A stretch of DNA of 64,000 nt, taken from assembly GCA_022836915.1 (NCBI GenBank), contig CP094668.1:1612001-1676000 (forward strand). Reading direction: 5' to 3'. The notes below the pieces were generated by a model. That model did not search any database. It worked only from the letters and a program-made list of their open reading frames with translations, and had not been told where the DNA came from. The position numbers and the translations under genes were made by a program. This DNA comes from Paenibacillus sp. OVF10 (GTDB taxonomy: Bacteria > Bacillota > Bacilli > Paenibacillales > Paenibacillaceae). Below are positions 12,377 to 26,249 of this stretch, in pieces (position 1 is the stretch's first letter; the number at the start of each line of letters is the position of its first letter).

Positions 12377-12544
12377 ATGAGCAATGCAAAAGGAAAAGGC
12401 GGCACCGGCCGTGGTACGGGTAAAAAAGGCTGGAACCGTTGGCAAGCCGCTGCTAACCGGGCGAAAAGTGCCCCGAAGCCTTATAAAAGTAAAGGCACAA
12501 AGAAGAAGGACGATACCGAAACTTCAAGTGGCAAGCCCGAGTAA
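12377..12544 (+). CDS. Small basic protein, DUF3934-like (55 aa)
   Basis: Starts MSNAKGKGGTGRGTGKKGWN and is Gly/Lys/Ser-rich. This closely resembles the short Bacillus/Paenibacillus DUF3934 proteins as I remember them; their function is unknown. ATG 12377 has GGAG about eight bases upstream; the frame is open from an ATG at 12314 but without a comparable site. No membrane segment. A weak hairpin (AGAGA...TCTCT plus TTTTTG, about 12567-12603) may terminate it. Confidence 0.65.
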   Translation: MSNAKGKGGTGRGTGKKGWNRWQAAANRAKSAPKPYKSKGTKKKDDTETSSGKPE

Positions 12545-12625
12545 GTATGGCTTGACGATGCCAGAGGAGAGAGCTGCCTGACTAACGGGTGGGTCTCTTT
12601 TTGCTTGAAAAGATAAAAAATTAAA

Positions 12626-12655
12626 TTGACAGTATTGTAGATATGGTAATAATAT
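12626..12655 (+). promoter_or_regulatory. Promoter of the MarR operon
   Basis: -35 TTGACA (12626-12631), 18-base spacer, -10 TAATAT (12650-12655). A short dyad GTAG-TG-CTAC at about 12679-12688 could be the operator, but this is weak. Confidence 0.6.
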
Positions 12656-12709
12656 AGAGCTTACGCAAATTAGATGGTAGTGCTACTATATAGAGAAAGG
12701 AGCACCAGC

Positions 12710-13141
12710 ATGCCTGTTAATATGGATGAAAATCCACTTGGACTGATTCTGTCACGGACGTATCTGGCATACAAAAAAACAACAACCAGAAATCTGAGCG
12801 AACAGGATATTACGCCGGAACAATTTGCAGTCTTGAATGAATTGAGCAAGGCTGGAAGCCATATATCACAGAAAAAACTGGCTGAATTAACAGTGCGGGA
12901 CCAGACAACGGTAGGCAAAATTATAGACAAGTTGATTCGCAAAGGTCTGGTGACAAGAGAAGAAGATCCACAGGACCGCAGAGCGGTTTTACTTTGTTTG
13001 ACGGCGGAAGGACTGGAAATGAATAACGTTCTGACACCAAAGGCAAAACAGCAAGAGCAAGAGGCACTCGCCGAATGTTCCCCTGAAGAGCTTGAAGCAT
13101 TCATGAATGTGATGAATCGCATCTACGAAAAGATGAAATAA
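12710..13141 (+). CDS. MarR-family transcriptional regulator
   Basis: 143-residue winged-helix regulator: dimer helices at both ends, recognition region SQKKLAELTVRDQTTVGKII, wing EEDPQDRRAVLLCLT. The wing sequence DPQDRRA is the MarR hallmark. ATG 12710 is used because AAAGGAG lies eight bases upstream; an in-frame ATG at 12674 lacks a site. It precedes an ABC-2-type permease by 80 bases with no terminator between, so it probably represses that exporter in response to a small molecule. Confidence 0.85.
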   Translation: MPVNMDENPLGLILSRTYLAYKKTTTRNLSEQDITPEQFAVLNELSKAGSHISQKKLAELTVRDQTTVGKIIDKLIRKGLVTREEDPQDRRAVLLCLTAEGLEMNNVLTPKAKQQEQEALAECSPEELEAFMNVMNRIYEKMK

Positions 13142-13221
13142 ATTTTTTTGGGCAAATATGTGCACGTGCATATATGTGTAGTGCAATTATTTTAATTTTA
13201 ACTAACGGGAGTCGTGAACGA

Positions 13222-14397
13222 ATGAAAAGCTTCAAAGATTTTCTTAAAGTGCCACAGACAAAAATAGGGTTGGTTTTTGCATTGATTGTTCCGCTGCTAT
13301 TTGTTGTGATCTGGATGACGGGTTATCATCAAGCCACGGAGAGAGTGGATCAACTTCAAGTTGCTCTGGTGAACGAAGACGGGACACAGGGAACAGAGGT
13401 GCAGAAGCAGATTGAAACGCTCGCGCCTTTCCATGTCAATGTACTGGGTTCTGCCGAGGAAGCTGAGCAACAGATGAATGCAGGTAACTATGCGATGGTT
13501 ATTGTAATTCCGGAAGGATTCACTGACCAGATTGAAGGAGGTACAGAGGCGAGCTTGTCCTTTTATATCAATCAGGGAAATGCTGATGTAGCCAAATCGA
13601 TTGTGGAACACGCGGCGACTGGAATGACCGAACAAATGGGCCAAGGGATTCTGGAATCCAAGGTTCAAGTGACACTCAATGACGATAGTACAAACAGCGA
13701 TGAACTGAGTACAGCTATTGGACAAGCGATGGCGAAGATGAATGAAGGGCCTGTGAAGGCTGAAATTAATAAAACGAACAGCGTGAGTGATTTTGCAACA
13801 TCGATGCTGCCCATGATTCTGGGTTTTATCACCTACATTGCTTCGATGACCATGAATATTCAGTTCAATATTACGTCGAATATTATGAAGCGTACCCATT
13901 CCAAATGGGAAATCTTCTGGGGACGGCAATTGCTGTTATTGTGTATAGCTGTGATCGTTCCCCTAATTGTGGATACATTAGCTCTTCAGTTTACGGATGT
14001 TGCGAGCTCTTTCGGCGCTTTATATCTGTATCATGTGCTGGTGAGTCTGGCTTGTATCTGTTTTACACAAATGAGTTTTGCCCTGTTTGGCAATGCAGGC
14101 CCTCTATTTAATGTAGCGATGGTTCCACTCCAGTTGATGACTGCAGGAAATATCATTCCAGCCGAGATGCTGGCGCCATTCTACCGTTATATCGGAAACT
14201 TTCTGCCCGCTTCCAATGGGGTACAGGGATTTATGCGTTTGATCTATAGTGGAGAAGCAGTGGGGGGATACATGGTTCATCTTCTGTTGATCTCGATTAT
14301 TACGTGGGGAATTACGTTGCTGCGAGTTGGCATGCAAAAAGCAGGTAATGGACAAATGACGATGACGCCTCCAGCATCAGCACAGGCACAACATTAA
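13222..14397 (+). CDS. ABC-2/YhgE-type membrane export protein
   Basis: 391 residues: one N-terminal membrane helix (IGLVFALIVPLLFVVIWMTG), a large extracytoplasmic domain (residues about 35-200) and a C-terminal bundle of five or six helices, the layout of ABC-2 and DUF3533/YhgE-Pip export proteins. ATG 13222 has ACGGGAG upstream; the frame is open to 13174 without a better site. No ATPase is encoded beside it, so it either works alone or borrows one. Its MarR neighbour suggests toxic-compound or envelope-stress control. Ends at a terminator. Confidence 0.72.
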   Translation: MKSFKDFLKVPQTKIGLVFALIVPLLFVVIWMTGYHQATERVDQLQVALVNEDGTQGTEVQKQIETLAPFHVNVLGSAEEAEQQMNAGNYAMVIVIPEGFTDQIEGGTEASLSFYINQGNADVAKSIVEHAATGMTEQMGQGILESKVQVTLNDDSTNSDELSTAIGQAMAKMNEGPVKAEINKTNSVSDFATSMLPMILGFITYIASMTMNIQFNITSNIMKRTHSKWEIFWGRQLLLLCIAVIVPLIVDTLALQFTDVASSFGALYLYHVLVSLACICFTQMSFALFGNAGPLFNVAMVPLQLMTAGNIIPAEMLAPFYRYIGNFLPASNGVQGFMRLIYSGEAVGGYMVHLLLISIITWGITLLRVGMQKAGNGQMTMTPPASAQAQH

Positions 14398-14434
14398 GAG
14401 TTTCCTTCTATATATAATGTAATAACACCCAAGA

Positions 14435-14475
14435 AAGTGGTTCACGTATAGCGATATGCGTGCATCACTTTTTTG
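14435..14475 (+). terminator. Rho-independent terminator
   Basis: Interrupted stem AAGTG/CACTT plus CACG/CGTG around an 11-base loop, followed by TTTTTTG. Confidence 0.7.
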
Positions 14476-14759
14476 TTTATCTTCTATAGTAGTTCTACTT
14501 ATACTCGTGGTAACTTACAGAGCACCCCGGTAATCTTGAAAGACGTTGATAAAAGGACAACCTAAATTGAGCATATTAATGAAGCTGAATTATATGAGAG
14601 GAGATGTAGGCTAATAAGTTTAAAATCAATTAGACATGTATGGCGATGTATGAATAGAAAGAGTGTAGTTTAAGCTATAAAAACTTTACACTGGGATAGA
14701 GGAGAGCTACACAGTAAAGGTAGTTGATTTGTAGTAAATGAATTTTATTAAATTAAGTA

Positions 14760-14788
14760 TTGTAATTAATATCTATACGTGATATATT
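14760..14788 (+). promoter_or_regulatory. rRNA promoter P1
   Basis: -35 TTGTAA, 17-base spacer, -10 TATATT, preceded by a very A/T-rich stretch. The rest of 14476-14759 shows no gene. Confidence 0.5.
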
Positions 14789-14869
14789 ATTAGTCCGGCC
14801 AAGAAAACACGGTTTACACGGTGCGGCAAGCAAAGTAAATAAGCTTCGAAAGAAACTTGAAAAAAGAGC

Positions 14870-14898
14870 TTGCAAAGTTGGTTCGGACATGATATTAT
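14870..14898 (+). promoter_or_regulatory. rRNA promoter P2
   Basis: -35 TTGCAA, 17-base spacer, -10 TATTAT, 198 bases upstream of 16S. A boxA-like CTTTGAAAACTGAAC follows at about 14946. Confidence 0.7.
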
Positions 14899-15095
14899 AT
14901 AAGAGTTGCTGAAGAGAACGACATTCGGTAACGAAATAAGTTTGATCTTTGAAAACTGAACAACGAGTGAGTAAACATTCTGCTTGCAGAATGAACGCGA
15001 AAGTTTGAAACAAGCCTTGGCTTGAATCGACTGGAGCACAAATGAGATTTTTAATCTCGTCAGATTCAAAATGAGCTTATCGCTCTTTTCAATAC

Positions 15096-16652
<1,557 letters not shown>

Positions 16653-16956
16653 TGGAGAATCGTTTCCTGCAACGGAAACATTCAAATATGCAGCTCAGCT
16701 GCAAAACACTCACTCGTTGCTCAGTTTTGAGAGCTCAAACTCTCAAACAGCTTGCTTTTGCATGGAGCTTGTTCTTTGAAAACTAGATATCGAAACGAAA
16801 CAAACGCGAATTAGAACATTCCTTTAAGCTGATCTTGTGTAAACAAGTGAAGTGTTTTTATAAGGTAGATTGCACGTACGATGGTATCGAGTGGGAGCGA
16901 CTTTTGGCTTTGCGCAAGCAAAACAAGGGAAGCGAGCAGTCGAAACCGGAGCACGA

Positions 16957-19882
<2,926 letters not shown>

Positions 19883-19956
19883 AGCAAGTTCTAAATCGCA
19901 TGTTTCGTTTCGAATCTAGTTTTCAGAGAACAACACTCTGAAATGTAAGCTACGCG

Positions 19957-20073
19957 TTTGGTGGCGATGGCGGAGGGGTTCCACACGTACCCATCCCGAA
20001 CACGACCGTTAAGCCCTCTAGCGCCGATGGTACTTGGACCGCAGGGTCCTGGGAGAGTAGGACGCCGCCAAGC
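19957..20073 (+). rRNA. rrf: 5S ribosomal RNA
   Basis: About 117 nt from TTTGGTGGCGATGGCGGAGG to GGACGCCGCCAAGC, with terminal strands that pair. It lies about 75 nt after 23S. Confidence 0.95.
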
Positions 20074-20082
20074 AATAGAAGA

Positions 20083-20112
20083 CACACTTGATGATATCGA
20101 GTGTGTTTTTTT
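20083..20112 (+). terminator. rRNA operon terminator
   Basis: ACACACTTGAT / ATCGAGTGTGT hairpin followed by TTTTTTT, ten bases after 5S. No tRNA follows. Confidence 0.9.
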
Positions 20113-20247
20113 ATTTTATTGTAATTCATAAGTTCCGATTTGACTTGTTATATACATAAAATACTGGCGTTCCAATCCTTAAAGCTGTGATACAATAGGT
20201 GAGGTCTATATAGAAAACGGAAACACGCATAAGTACGAGGAGGAACA

Positions 20248-20880
20248 GTGAACACGATGAAATCAGCCCCGTTTATTGCCGTGGAAGGTCCGATCGGAGC
20301 GGGGAAAACAACGCTGGCAACGATGCTTTCCCATGAATTGAATCTTCCGTTAGTTAAAGAAATCGTAGAAGAGAATCCATTTCTGGCTTCCTTTTATCAG
20401 GATATCGACGAGTGGAGTTTCCAATTGGAAATGTTCTTCCTGTGTAATCGGTTTAAACAATTGGAAGACACGGGTGCTCATTATGTAGAGCAGAATACCC
20501 CAGTCATTTCGGACTACCATATTTATAAAAATATGATTTTTGCCGATCGTACCTTAAAGGGAACGAAGCGGGATAAATATCGTCAAATCTATCATCTGTT
20601 AACAGATGATCTGCCAAAGCCCAATCTGGTGCTCTATATTGAAGCTGAACTCGATACGTTGATGTACCGCATTAACAAGCGTGGACGCTCATTTGAGCAG
20701 GATATGGACCCGGCATATATGGAACAACTCATTGCTGATTACAAAACAGGCATGGACTATCTGGCAAATAGCTCAAATCCGCCAGTAATCATTAAGGTCA
20801 ATGCAGAGCAACTCGACTTTGTGGAACATCCTGAACACTTCAGGCAAATTGTTAATCACGTAAAGGAGTATATCATATGA
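20248..20880 (+). CDS. dgk: Deoxyguanosine kinase-type deoxynucleoside kinase
   Basis: Salvage kinase phosphorylating purine deoxynucleosides. P-loop GPIGAGKTT near the N-terminus, the EENPFLASFY motif after it, and the LID-type RINKRGRSFEQ. About 210 residues, as in B. subtilis Dgk. GTG 20248 is chosen because GAGGAGG lies 4 bases upstream; ATG 20257 is the alternative but at 13 bases. The stop overlaps the next start (ATGA), so it is translationally coupled to dck, the same tandem as in Bacillus. Confidence 0.88.
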   Translation: MNTMKSAPFIAVEGPIGAGKTTLATMLSHELNLPLVKEIVEENPFLASFYQDIDEWSFQLEMFFLCNRFKQLEDTGAHYVEQNTPVISDYHIYKNMIFADRTLKGTKRDKYRQIYHLLTDDLPKPNLVLYIEAELDTLMYRINKRGRSFEQDMDPAYMEQLIADYKTGMDYLANSSNPPVIIKVNAEQLDFVEHPEHFRQIVNHVKEYII

Positions 20881-21533
20881 ATAACTATGGCATTCCAACG
20901 AATGCATTAATTACGGTAGCAGGTACGGTTGGAGTGGGTAAATCCACGTTAACGGCTGCGCTTGCACAGCGTTTGAATTTCAAGACTTCTCTGGAACAAG
21001 TTGATCATAATCCATATTTGGAGAAGTTCTATCATGACTTCGAGCGTTGGAGCTTCCATCTGCAGATTTATTTCCTGGCAGAGCGCTTCAAGGAACAGAA
21101 AAAGATTTTTGAACTGGGTGGGGGATTCGTACAGGATCGTTCCATCTATGAAGATACGGGCATTTTTGCACAAATGCATGCAGATCAAGGAACCATGTCT
21201 GCTACAGATTTTGAGACATACAGCAGTTTGTTTGAAGCGATGGTAATGACACCGTATTTCCCACATCCAGACGTGCTAATTTATTTGGAAGGCAGTCTGC
21301 CTTCGATTTTAAACCGAATTACGGAACGCGGACGCGAGATGGAGATTCAGACGGATCGTTCGTACTGGGAGCATATGCACGAGCGCTATTCCGTGTGGAT
21401 TGATCAGTTTACGGCTTGCCCTGTGCTGCGTCTGAACATTGATGAGTATGATGTGCATGATCCGGCATCGGTGGATGCCATTTTGGCACAGATTGCAGCT
21501 GTCATTCAGCCTTCCAAGGAAGTACAAAGGTAA
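20877..21533 (+). CDS. dck: Deoxyadenosine/deoxycytidine kinase
   Basis: 218 residues, paralogous to the preceding gene. P-loop GTVGVGKSTL, EQVDHNPYLEKFY, the DRSIYED (DRS) motif and LID arginines RITERGREMEIQ. It overlaps dgk by four bases. Together the two enzymes convert salvaged deoxynucleosides to dNMPs. A terminator follows at 21602. Confidence 0.88.
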   Translation: MNNYGIPTNALITVAGTVGVGKSTLTAALAQRLNFKTSLEQVDHNPYLEKFYHDFERWSFHLQIYFLAERFKEQKKIFELGGGFVQDRSIYEDTGIFAQMHADQGTMSATDFETYSSLFEAMVMTPYFPHPDVLIYLEGSLPSILNRITERGREMEIQTDRSYWEHMHERYSVWIDQFTACPVLRLNIDEYDVHDPASVDAILAQIAAVIQPSKEVQR

Positions 21534-21601
21534 GATAGAGCGAGCTTTCCGATGTAGTTTTCTGGGTTACGTTGGTTATATCTATGATACAGATATAGAC
21601 A

Positions 21602-21646
21602 ACATCCCTTCTACGGCTATTATGCTGTTGGAGGGATGTTTTTTTA
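21602..21646 (+). terminator. Rho-independent terminator after dck
   Basis: ACATCCCTTC / GGAGGGATGT stem followed by seven T. Confidence 0.85.
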
Positions 21647-21860
21647 TATCCCAAGGGAATGATTATGAGTTGTTTGTGGACAGAACTAAAATGATATTCG
21701 AGCGAATAAGGAAATGGATGCTTAATATATCTTTTATGTTATATAAATATATTTGCTCACCAAAAGTAGAAAAATGTTGAATAATAGGTCTTTTTGTGGT
21801 TTCATAGGAAAGGTGAATTCTGGAAAAGAAGCATATGCATGACTCAGGAGGAAAGACAAC

Positions 21861-22343
21861 GTGGAAGAGAAACAAGGAGTTAAAATCGGTATGCCCATCA
21901 TTGGTGGCTTAATTGCAGCCATTCTGGGAGGCATCGTATGGGCAGCTATTGCTGCAATGACCGAGTATGAGGTGGGATTAATTGCGATTTTGATTGGAGC
22001 GCTCACGGGCTACGCAGTTGTGTTGTTCTCCAATAAACGAATTGCGACGGTACATAAGATTATTGCTGTACTGTTTGCGCTCGTCGGCATTTTGTTGGGG
22101 AAATATCTGACGGTGGTTTATTTTACTTCGGAACTGTTTGGTGATGTAAGCGTGATGGAACTTGTGTTTGATAGCGAGATGATCAGTGCGTTTGTAGAAA
22201 CCTTCCAGGACTATTTCAGTCAACCGATTGATTTGTTATTCATTGTGCTTGCGATTGTGTCTGCATGGCAGATTCCTGGCCGGATGGCGAGAACCAGTCT
22301 AGCTACGGATGCATCTTCATCGGATCACGCGCCAAGAGCTTAA
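21861..22343 (+). CDS. Four-helix membrane protein of unknown function (160 aa)
   Basis: GTG 21861 is preceded by GGAGGAAAG at good spacing. Hydrophobic stretches IIGGLIAAILGGIVWAAIAAM, VGLIAILIGALTGYAVVLF, IIAVLFALVGILLGKYLTVV and LLFIVLAIVSAWQIPG give four membrane segments, with a loop of about 30 residues (ELFGDVSVMELVFDSEMISAF) between the third and fourth and a hydrophilic tail. Paenibacillus has many such small orphan membrane proteins; I recognise no family. Its own transcript, bounded by the dck terminator upstream and the long hairpin at 22554. Confidence 0.6.
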   Translation: MEEKQGVKIGMPIIGGLIAAILGGIVWAAIAAMTEYEVGLIAILIGALTGYAVVLFSNKRIATVHKIIAVLFALVGILLGKYLTVVYFTSELFGDVSVMELVFDSEMISAFVETFQDYFSQPIDLLFIVLAIVSAWQIPGRMARTSLATDASSSDHAPRA

Positions 22344-22909
22344 TCGGATAGACGGTAGACGCTTGGCAGCAAAATGAAGAACGTTTGACAGAAGAAACTT
22401 CATGCTCATCATCCTAAGCACTTGTGAAAAGGTTATATCGAAGGACTGGGAGCAGAAGAAAAACGTAGTAAAGAGCATCTGCTTTAAAAGATATTTTTAA
22501 AGGACTCAGAGTGAGCAGCAGTTAGGCATGTTCACATTGCGGCTGAGTTACTTGGATACATAAAAGGGACGATACGCCTGAGGGTGTACGTCCCTTTTGT
22601 GTATCCACCAGGTAGGAGGTGGGATATTGCTCATAACTGATGTAATAACTCGGATCGATTTAAATTGTATACTTAGGTAACCCTAGTAAATATCCAGCAT
22701 GTTCATAAGGTTAATTACAAGAATGATATGGTCACCCCAGGAGGTAGGTTCAAATATCCGAATGGCCATTTACAGCTATAAAGCTGATGATGAGAGATTA
22801 CTTTTACCACTAGAGGACAGAGCTCTAAGTTCCAGATTATCGTTTAAAGCGCATATCTTACGGCAATGAGAGTTAAATAATACTGTATGTGGTTGAAGAC
22901 AGGGCTATA
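22344..22909. other. Gene-free spacer
   Basis: I find no ORF with a ribosome-binding site and no RNA motif here apart from the inverted repeat at 22554-22606. Confidence 0.6.
22554..22606. terminator. Long bidirectional hairpin, probable terminator
   Basis: GGATACA-T-AAAAGGGACG pairs with CGTCCCTTTT-G-TGTATCC around a 17-base loop. Located 210 bases after the four-helix protein and 300 bases beyond the mta stop, it could end either transcript. There is no strict T run beyond the stem; the TTTT is inside it. Confidence 0.55.
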
Positions 22910-23653
22910 TTATTTGTTTTGGTCAGCAAATACAGCCATAGCATCTCTCATAAATACTGCCAAACCATCGCCAAACTGATCAATATTACGCGTGAAGCGT
23001 TCATCGTCTACGTACATCTGACCAAGTCCTCTAAAGGCCTCAGGTGAGTAGCTTCCCATTTGGTTTAGACAGGTGTACCATTCTTGAATACCGGCCTGTG
23101 CCTCGGCAGATGCTGGTTCTGTGTGACGAAGTGAAGCCAGATGTTTGTAGATTTCGTTCATTTGATCGGATAGAGCCTTCTGATCTGTGGTTGATTTACT
23201 GTGCAGCTTCTGATTTGCGAGATCGACGGCATGGTCTCCCCAACGTTCCCGCGCTTCTTGTTCATACGGATTCTGGCTAAAATCAAACCCTTCGAATTGT
23301 TCTTTGGCTGTCATTTTAATTTCTCCTCTCACGTGTAAAACCGTTCTATCAATGGTAGCAATCATCTGGTCCAAGCGTTGGCGCTTCTCCAGTAGTATAA
23401 GTCGATGCATTTTAAGTGCTTCTTCCGGATTGAAGGAGGGGTTGGTTATAATGTTTTTGATCTCCTTCAGAGAGAAGTCGAGTTCTTTGAAAAACAATAT
23501 CTGCTGCAACCGTTCCAGGTTGGCATCTGAATATAATCGATACCCGGCAGAAGTCACTTCGTCCGGGGTTAATAGTCCGATCTCATCATAATGATGCAGT
23601 GTGCGCACACTGATCGAGGCAAGTTCGGCAACTTCTTTTACCTTCATGGCCAT
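22910..23653 (-). CDS. mta: MerR-family regulator with TipAS domain (Mta-like)
   Basis: 247 residues: winged HTH (KVKEVAELASISVRTLHHYD, residues 4-23), the family block PDEVTSAGYRLYSDANLERLQQILFFKE, a dimer coiled coil, and a C-terminal TipAS ligand domain ending RFTRNIDQFGDGLAVFMRDAMAVF. The sequence pattern follows B. subtilis Mta, a multidrug-responsive activator, throughout. GGAGG lies nine bases before ATG 23653. Its promoter has the 19-base spacer and central dyad typical of MerR autoregulation. No efflux gene adjoins it, so its targets are elsewhere or only itself. Confidence 0.88.
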   Translation of the reverse strand: MAMKVKEVAELASISVRTLHHYDEIGLLTPDEVTSAGYRLYSDANLERLQQILFFKELDFSLKEIKNIITNPSFNPEEALKMHRLILLEKRQRLDQMIATIDRTVLHVRGEIKMTAKEQFEGFDFSQNPYEQEARERWGDHAVDLANQKLHSKSTTDQKALSDQMNEIYKHLASLRHTEPASAEAQAGIQEWYTCLNQMGSYSPEAFRGLGQMYVDDERFTRNIDQFGDGLAVFMRDAMAVFADQNK

Positions 23654-23677
23654 GTGTTAAACCTCCTTACAACACCG

Positions 23678-23708
23678 ATTGTATAGTGTCACGTTACGTG
23701 AGAGTCAA
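23678..23708 (-). promoter_or_regulatory. MerR-type promoter/operator of mta
   Basis: Minus strand: -35 TTGACT (23703-23708), 19-base spacer, -10 TACAAT (23678-23683). The spacer holds the perfect dyad TCACGT-T-ACGTGA (23689-23701). An over-long spacer with a central dyad is the hallmark of MerR-activated promoters. Confidence 0.75.
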
Positions 23709-23720
23709 CCGTTGAAAATG

Positions 23721-23755
23721 AAAAAACAAGATGCGAGCATGGAAGCTGCATCTTG
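23721..23755 (-). terminator. Terminator of the thiM-thiD-thiE operon
   Basis: Minus strand AAGATGC / GCATCTT hairpin followed by GTTTTTT, about 210 bases after thiE. The stretch between has no convincing gene. Confidence 0.75.
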
Positions 23756-23964
23756 ATCATGGATTGGTGAATAGATGTGACTGGATATGACTAAATTATT
23801 GTATCATTCAGTCACTGTAGGGGAGCGGACGCGCTTCTAAGTCGAAGACATAGACTGCCGCGCCGCAGGGGATTGTGCGCGCCTCCTCTGTTATGGAAAG
23901 GAGAGCGAGCGGTTGTGTGCTGCACCATGTATTCGGTGCAGCCCACGGGGCAGGGAGAGCAGGG

Positions 23965-24629
23965 CTACGCCTGCATCCCACGCACTGCGGCAGCGAACTG
24001 CGCAGCCGCTGCGCGCACATCGGCCGCGCCCGCGATGGCGGAGATGACGGCTACGCCGTCGGCTCCAGCCGCCATCACGGCGGCCGTGGTATCGGGCGTA
24101 ATGCCGCCGATACCCACAATCGGAACTGCGATGCCTGCGGCGCGCAGTTCCGCCACCCTGCGGGGCCCAGCACAGCGTGGGCATCCGCTTTGGAGCGCGT
24201 CGGGTACATGGGCCCGACGCCAAGATAGTCGGCGCCCGCCTGCACGGCACGGCGCGCCTCTTCCACAGAGTGGGCGGATACGCCAAGCATCCGCCCATCT
24301 CCAATGCGGGCGCGTACTAGCGCCGCGTCCGCATCATCTTGGCCGACATGCACGCCGTCGGCCTCCACCGCTACAGCCAGCTCCACATCATCGTTCACGA
24401 TGAACGGGACCCCGTGCTGGCTGCACACCTCGCGAAGCCGCATCGCTAGCGTTATGCGAGCTTCGTGAGCCAGGGCGCCAGTTCCCTTTTCACGGAACTG
24501 GAACAGCGTAATGCCGCCAGCAATGGCCTGGCGCAGCACTTCCACAGGGTCTTGCGTTGTATTAACGCTGCCCAACACCAAATACACCTGCATCGCGCGT
24601 TGTACCGCTTCTGCATCCCAAGGGCGCAT
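23965..24629 (-). CDS. thiE: Thiamine-phosphate synthase (frameshifted)
   Basis: Joins HMP-pyrophosphate and thiazole phosphate to thiamine phosphate. Motifs: [10 protein letters not shown] (pyrophosphate Arg/Lys), [36 protein letters not shown], and VGIGGI near the C-terminus. The frame slips at the G4 run 24162-24165; one more C on the coding strand gives [20 protein letters not shown]. Repaired length about 222 residues. The start ATG overlaps the thiD stop (TGATG), so translation is coupled. The gene is strikingly GC-rich compared with its surroundings. Last gene of thiM-thiD-thiE. Confidence 0.9.
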
Positions 24630-25440
24630 CACTGCTCACCCCGCTGTCTGCGCTGATACGCAAAATGATTTGTCGGCCCATGTCCGGCCCCAATCCCCAG
24701 CTCATCTTCGATGGCTGCCTGAATGAATGCTCGCGCGGTCGTAACGGCAGCCAGAACAGGTGAACCCTTGGCTAACTCTGCGGTGATGGCAGCAGAGTAT
24801 GTACACCCTGTTCCGTGTGTATGACGTGTTACCACACGAACATTCTCCAGATAATGAAAAGACTGCCCATCGTAGAGCACATCCACGATCATGCCACTTC
24901 CTTCATCATGACCACCTTTGACCAAAGCATACGTTGAGCCCATCTGTACAATCTGTCTTGCGGCTTCTTCCCGCTGATTCAGATTCGTGATAGACATCTC
25001 GGTAAGCAATTCCGCTTCCGGAATATTAGGTGTTGTGATCAGGGCATGGGGCAACAGCTCCGTAACCAACGCCTGTACAGCTTCCTGCTGGAGAAGGGGG
25101 CGCCACCTTTGGCGACCATCACAGGATCGATGACCAGATTTGACCAACGGTAATGCTGCCATTTCTCAGCCACTAGACGAATAATCTCGGCACTATATAA
25201 CATGCCGGTCTTCGTTGCGGTTGGTTGAAAGTCTTCGCCGGTCGAGTCCAATTGCTGGGCAATGCCATCGTAAGGGATGGGAAAAACGCCCTGCACACCT
25301 GTTGTATTTTGGGCAGCAATAGCGGTAATAACGGTCATGCCGTATACGCCAAGCTCCTGGAACGTTTTCAGATCGGCCTGAATTCCTGCGCCGCCCCCGT
25401 TATCAGAACCTGCAATGGTTAGCGCTTGAGCAATGCTCAT
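24629..25440 (-). CDS. thiD: Hydroxymethylpyrimidine (phosphate) kinase (frameshifted)
   Basis: Phosphorylates HMP and HMP-P. Ribokinase-fold signatures: [20 protein letters not shown] at the N-terminus, [11 protein letters not shown], and ATP-site [19 protein letters not shown] with the catalytic Asp position replaced by C in the usual GTGC pattern of ThiD. Frame slip at the G5 run 25096-25100 (coding-strand C5); one extra C gives [19 protein letters not shown]. About 270 residues when repaired. The start overlaps the thiM stop (ATGA). Confidence 0.9.
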
Positions 25441-26249
25441 AGTGCACCTCCACGGATCTGACGGATGTGTGCGCGTTCTGCCAAGAGGTCTGGTGTTACT
25501 TGTGCCAGTTGGTTCAACAATTCAATCTGAAAGCTGCCCGGCCCCTGATGAGCTGTCCGCTCTGCCGCCAGTTCAGCTGCTATACCATAAAACGCAAGCG
25601 CTTCAACAACACTGCCTAGAAGATCGGCTCCTGATTCCGCTATGGCTGTAAAAGCACCAATCACCGAACTTAGCAGACAACCTGCACCCGTGACCTGAGT
25701 GAGCAGGGCATGTCCATTACTCGTGAGGAATGTGGATTGTCCATCAGTAATGATATCTTCTTTCCCGGTAATGACCACGACACAGCCAAGCTTATGCGCT
25801 GCCCGCTCGGCAATGCCGATCCGATCACCTTCACCTGATCCTGCGTCCACGCCTTTAATACTCCAACTCTCACCGATGACATTAGCGACCTCCGCCACAT
25901 TGCCGCGCAGTACTGTGAGACGAAGTTCACGAACGAGCATCTGCACGGTTTCCGTGCGATAAGTGGTTGCGCCTGCGCCGACGGGATCAAGCACCACAGG
26001 CACGTGATGCGCATTAGCCGATTGGCCTGCCAGACGGATCGCCTGAACGACTTTGTCATCGAGTGTACCGATGTTGAGTACCACAGCACCTGACATCTTG
26101 GCGACATCAGCGACCTCTTCATGAGCATAGGCCATAAAAGGGGACGCACCTAGTGCAAGCAGGCCATTGGCTGTGAAGGGAGCCACGACAAGGTTGGTGA
26201 TATTGTGTACCAGCGGATTTTGCGTACGAACACGTTCCAGATAAGACAT
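25437..26249 (-). CDS. thiM: Hydroxyethylthiazole kinase
   Basis: Salvages the thiazole moiety. 270 residues with [49 protein letters not shown] and the anion-hole/catalytic [20 protein letters not shown] precedes the ATG. First gene of thiM-thiD-thiE, all overlapping, giving salvage of both halves of thiamine and their coupling. I see no TPP riboswitch in its 5' region, unlike the two transport operons nearby. Confidence 0.95.
   Translation of the reverse strand: MSYLERVRTQNPLVHNITNLVVAPFTANGLLALGASPFMAYAHEEVADVAKMSGAVVLNIGTLDDKVVQAIRLAGQSANAHHVPVVLDPVGAGATTYRTETVQMLVRELRLTVLRGNVAEVANVIGESWSIKGVDAGSGEGDRIGIAERAAHKLGCVVVITGKEDIITDGQSTFLTSNGHALLTQVTGAGCLLSSVIGAFTAIAESGADLLGSVVEALAFYGIAAELAAERTAHQGPGSFQIELLNQLAQVTPDLLAERAHIRQIRGGAL

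Noticed and set aside
12567..12603. Strong terminator after the DUF3934-like gene
   Set aside because: Only the outer five base pairs (AGAGA/TCTCT) form; too weak to list as a separate feature.
23808..24020. Minus-strand ORF ending ...AVYVFDLEARPLPYSD past thiE
   Set aside because: The tail looks protein-like, but no start with a site exists, it overlaps thiE in another frame, and the region is simply GC-rich and stop-poor.
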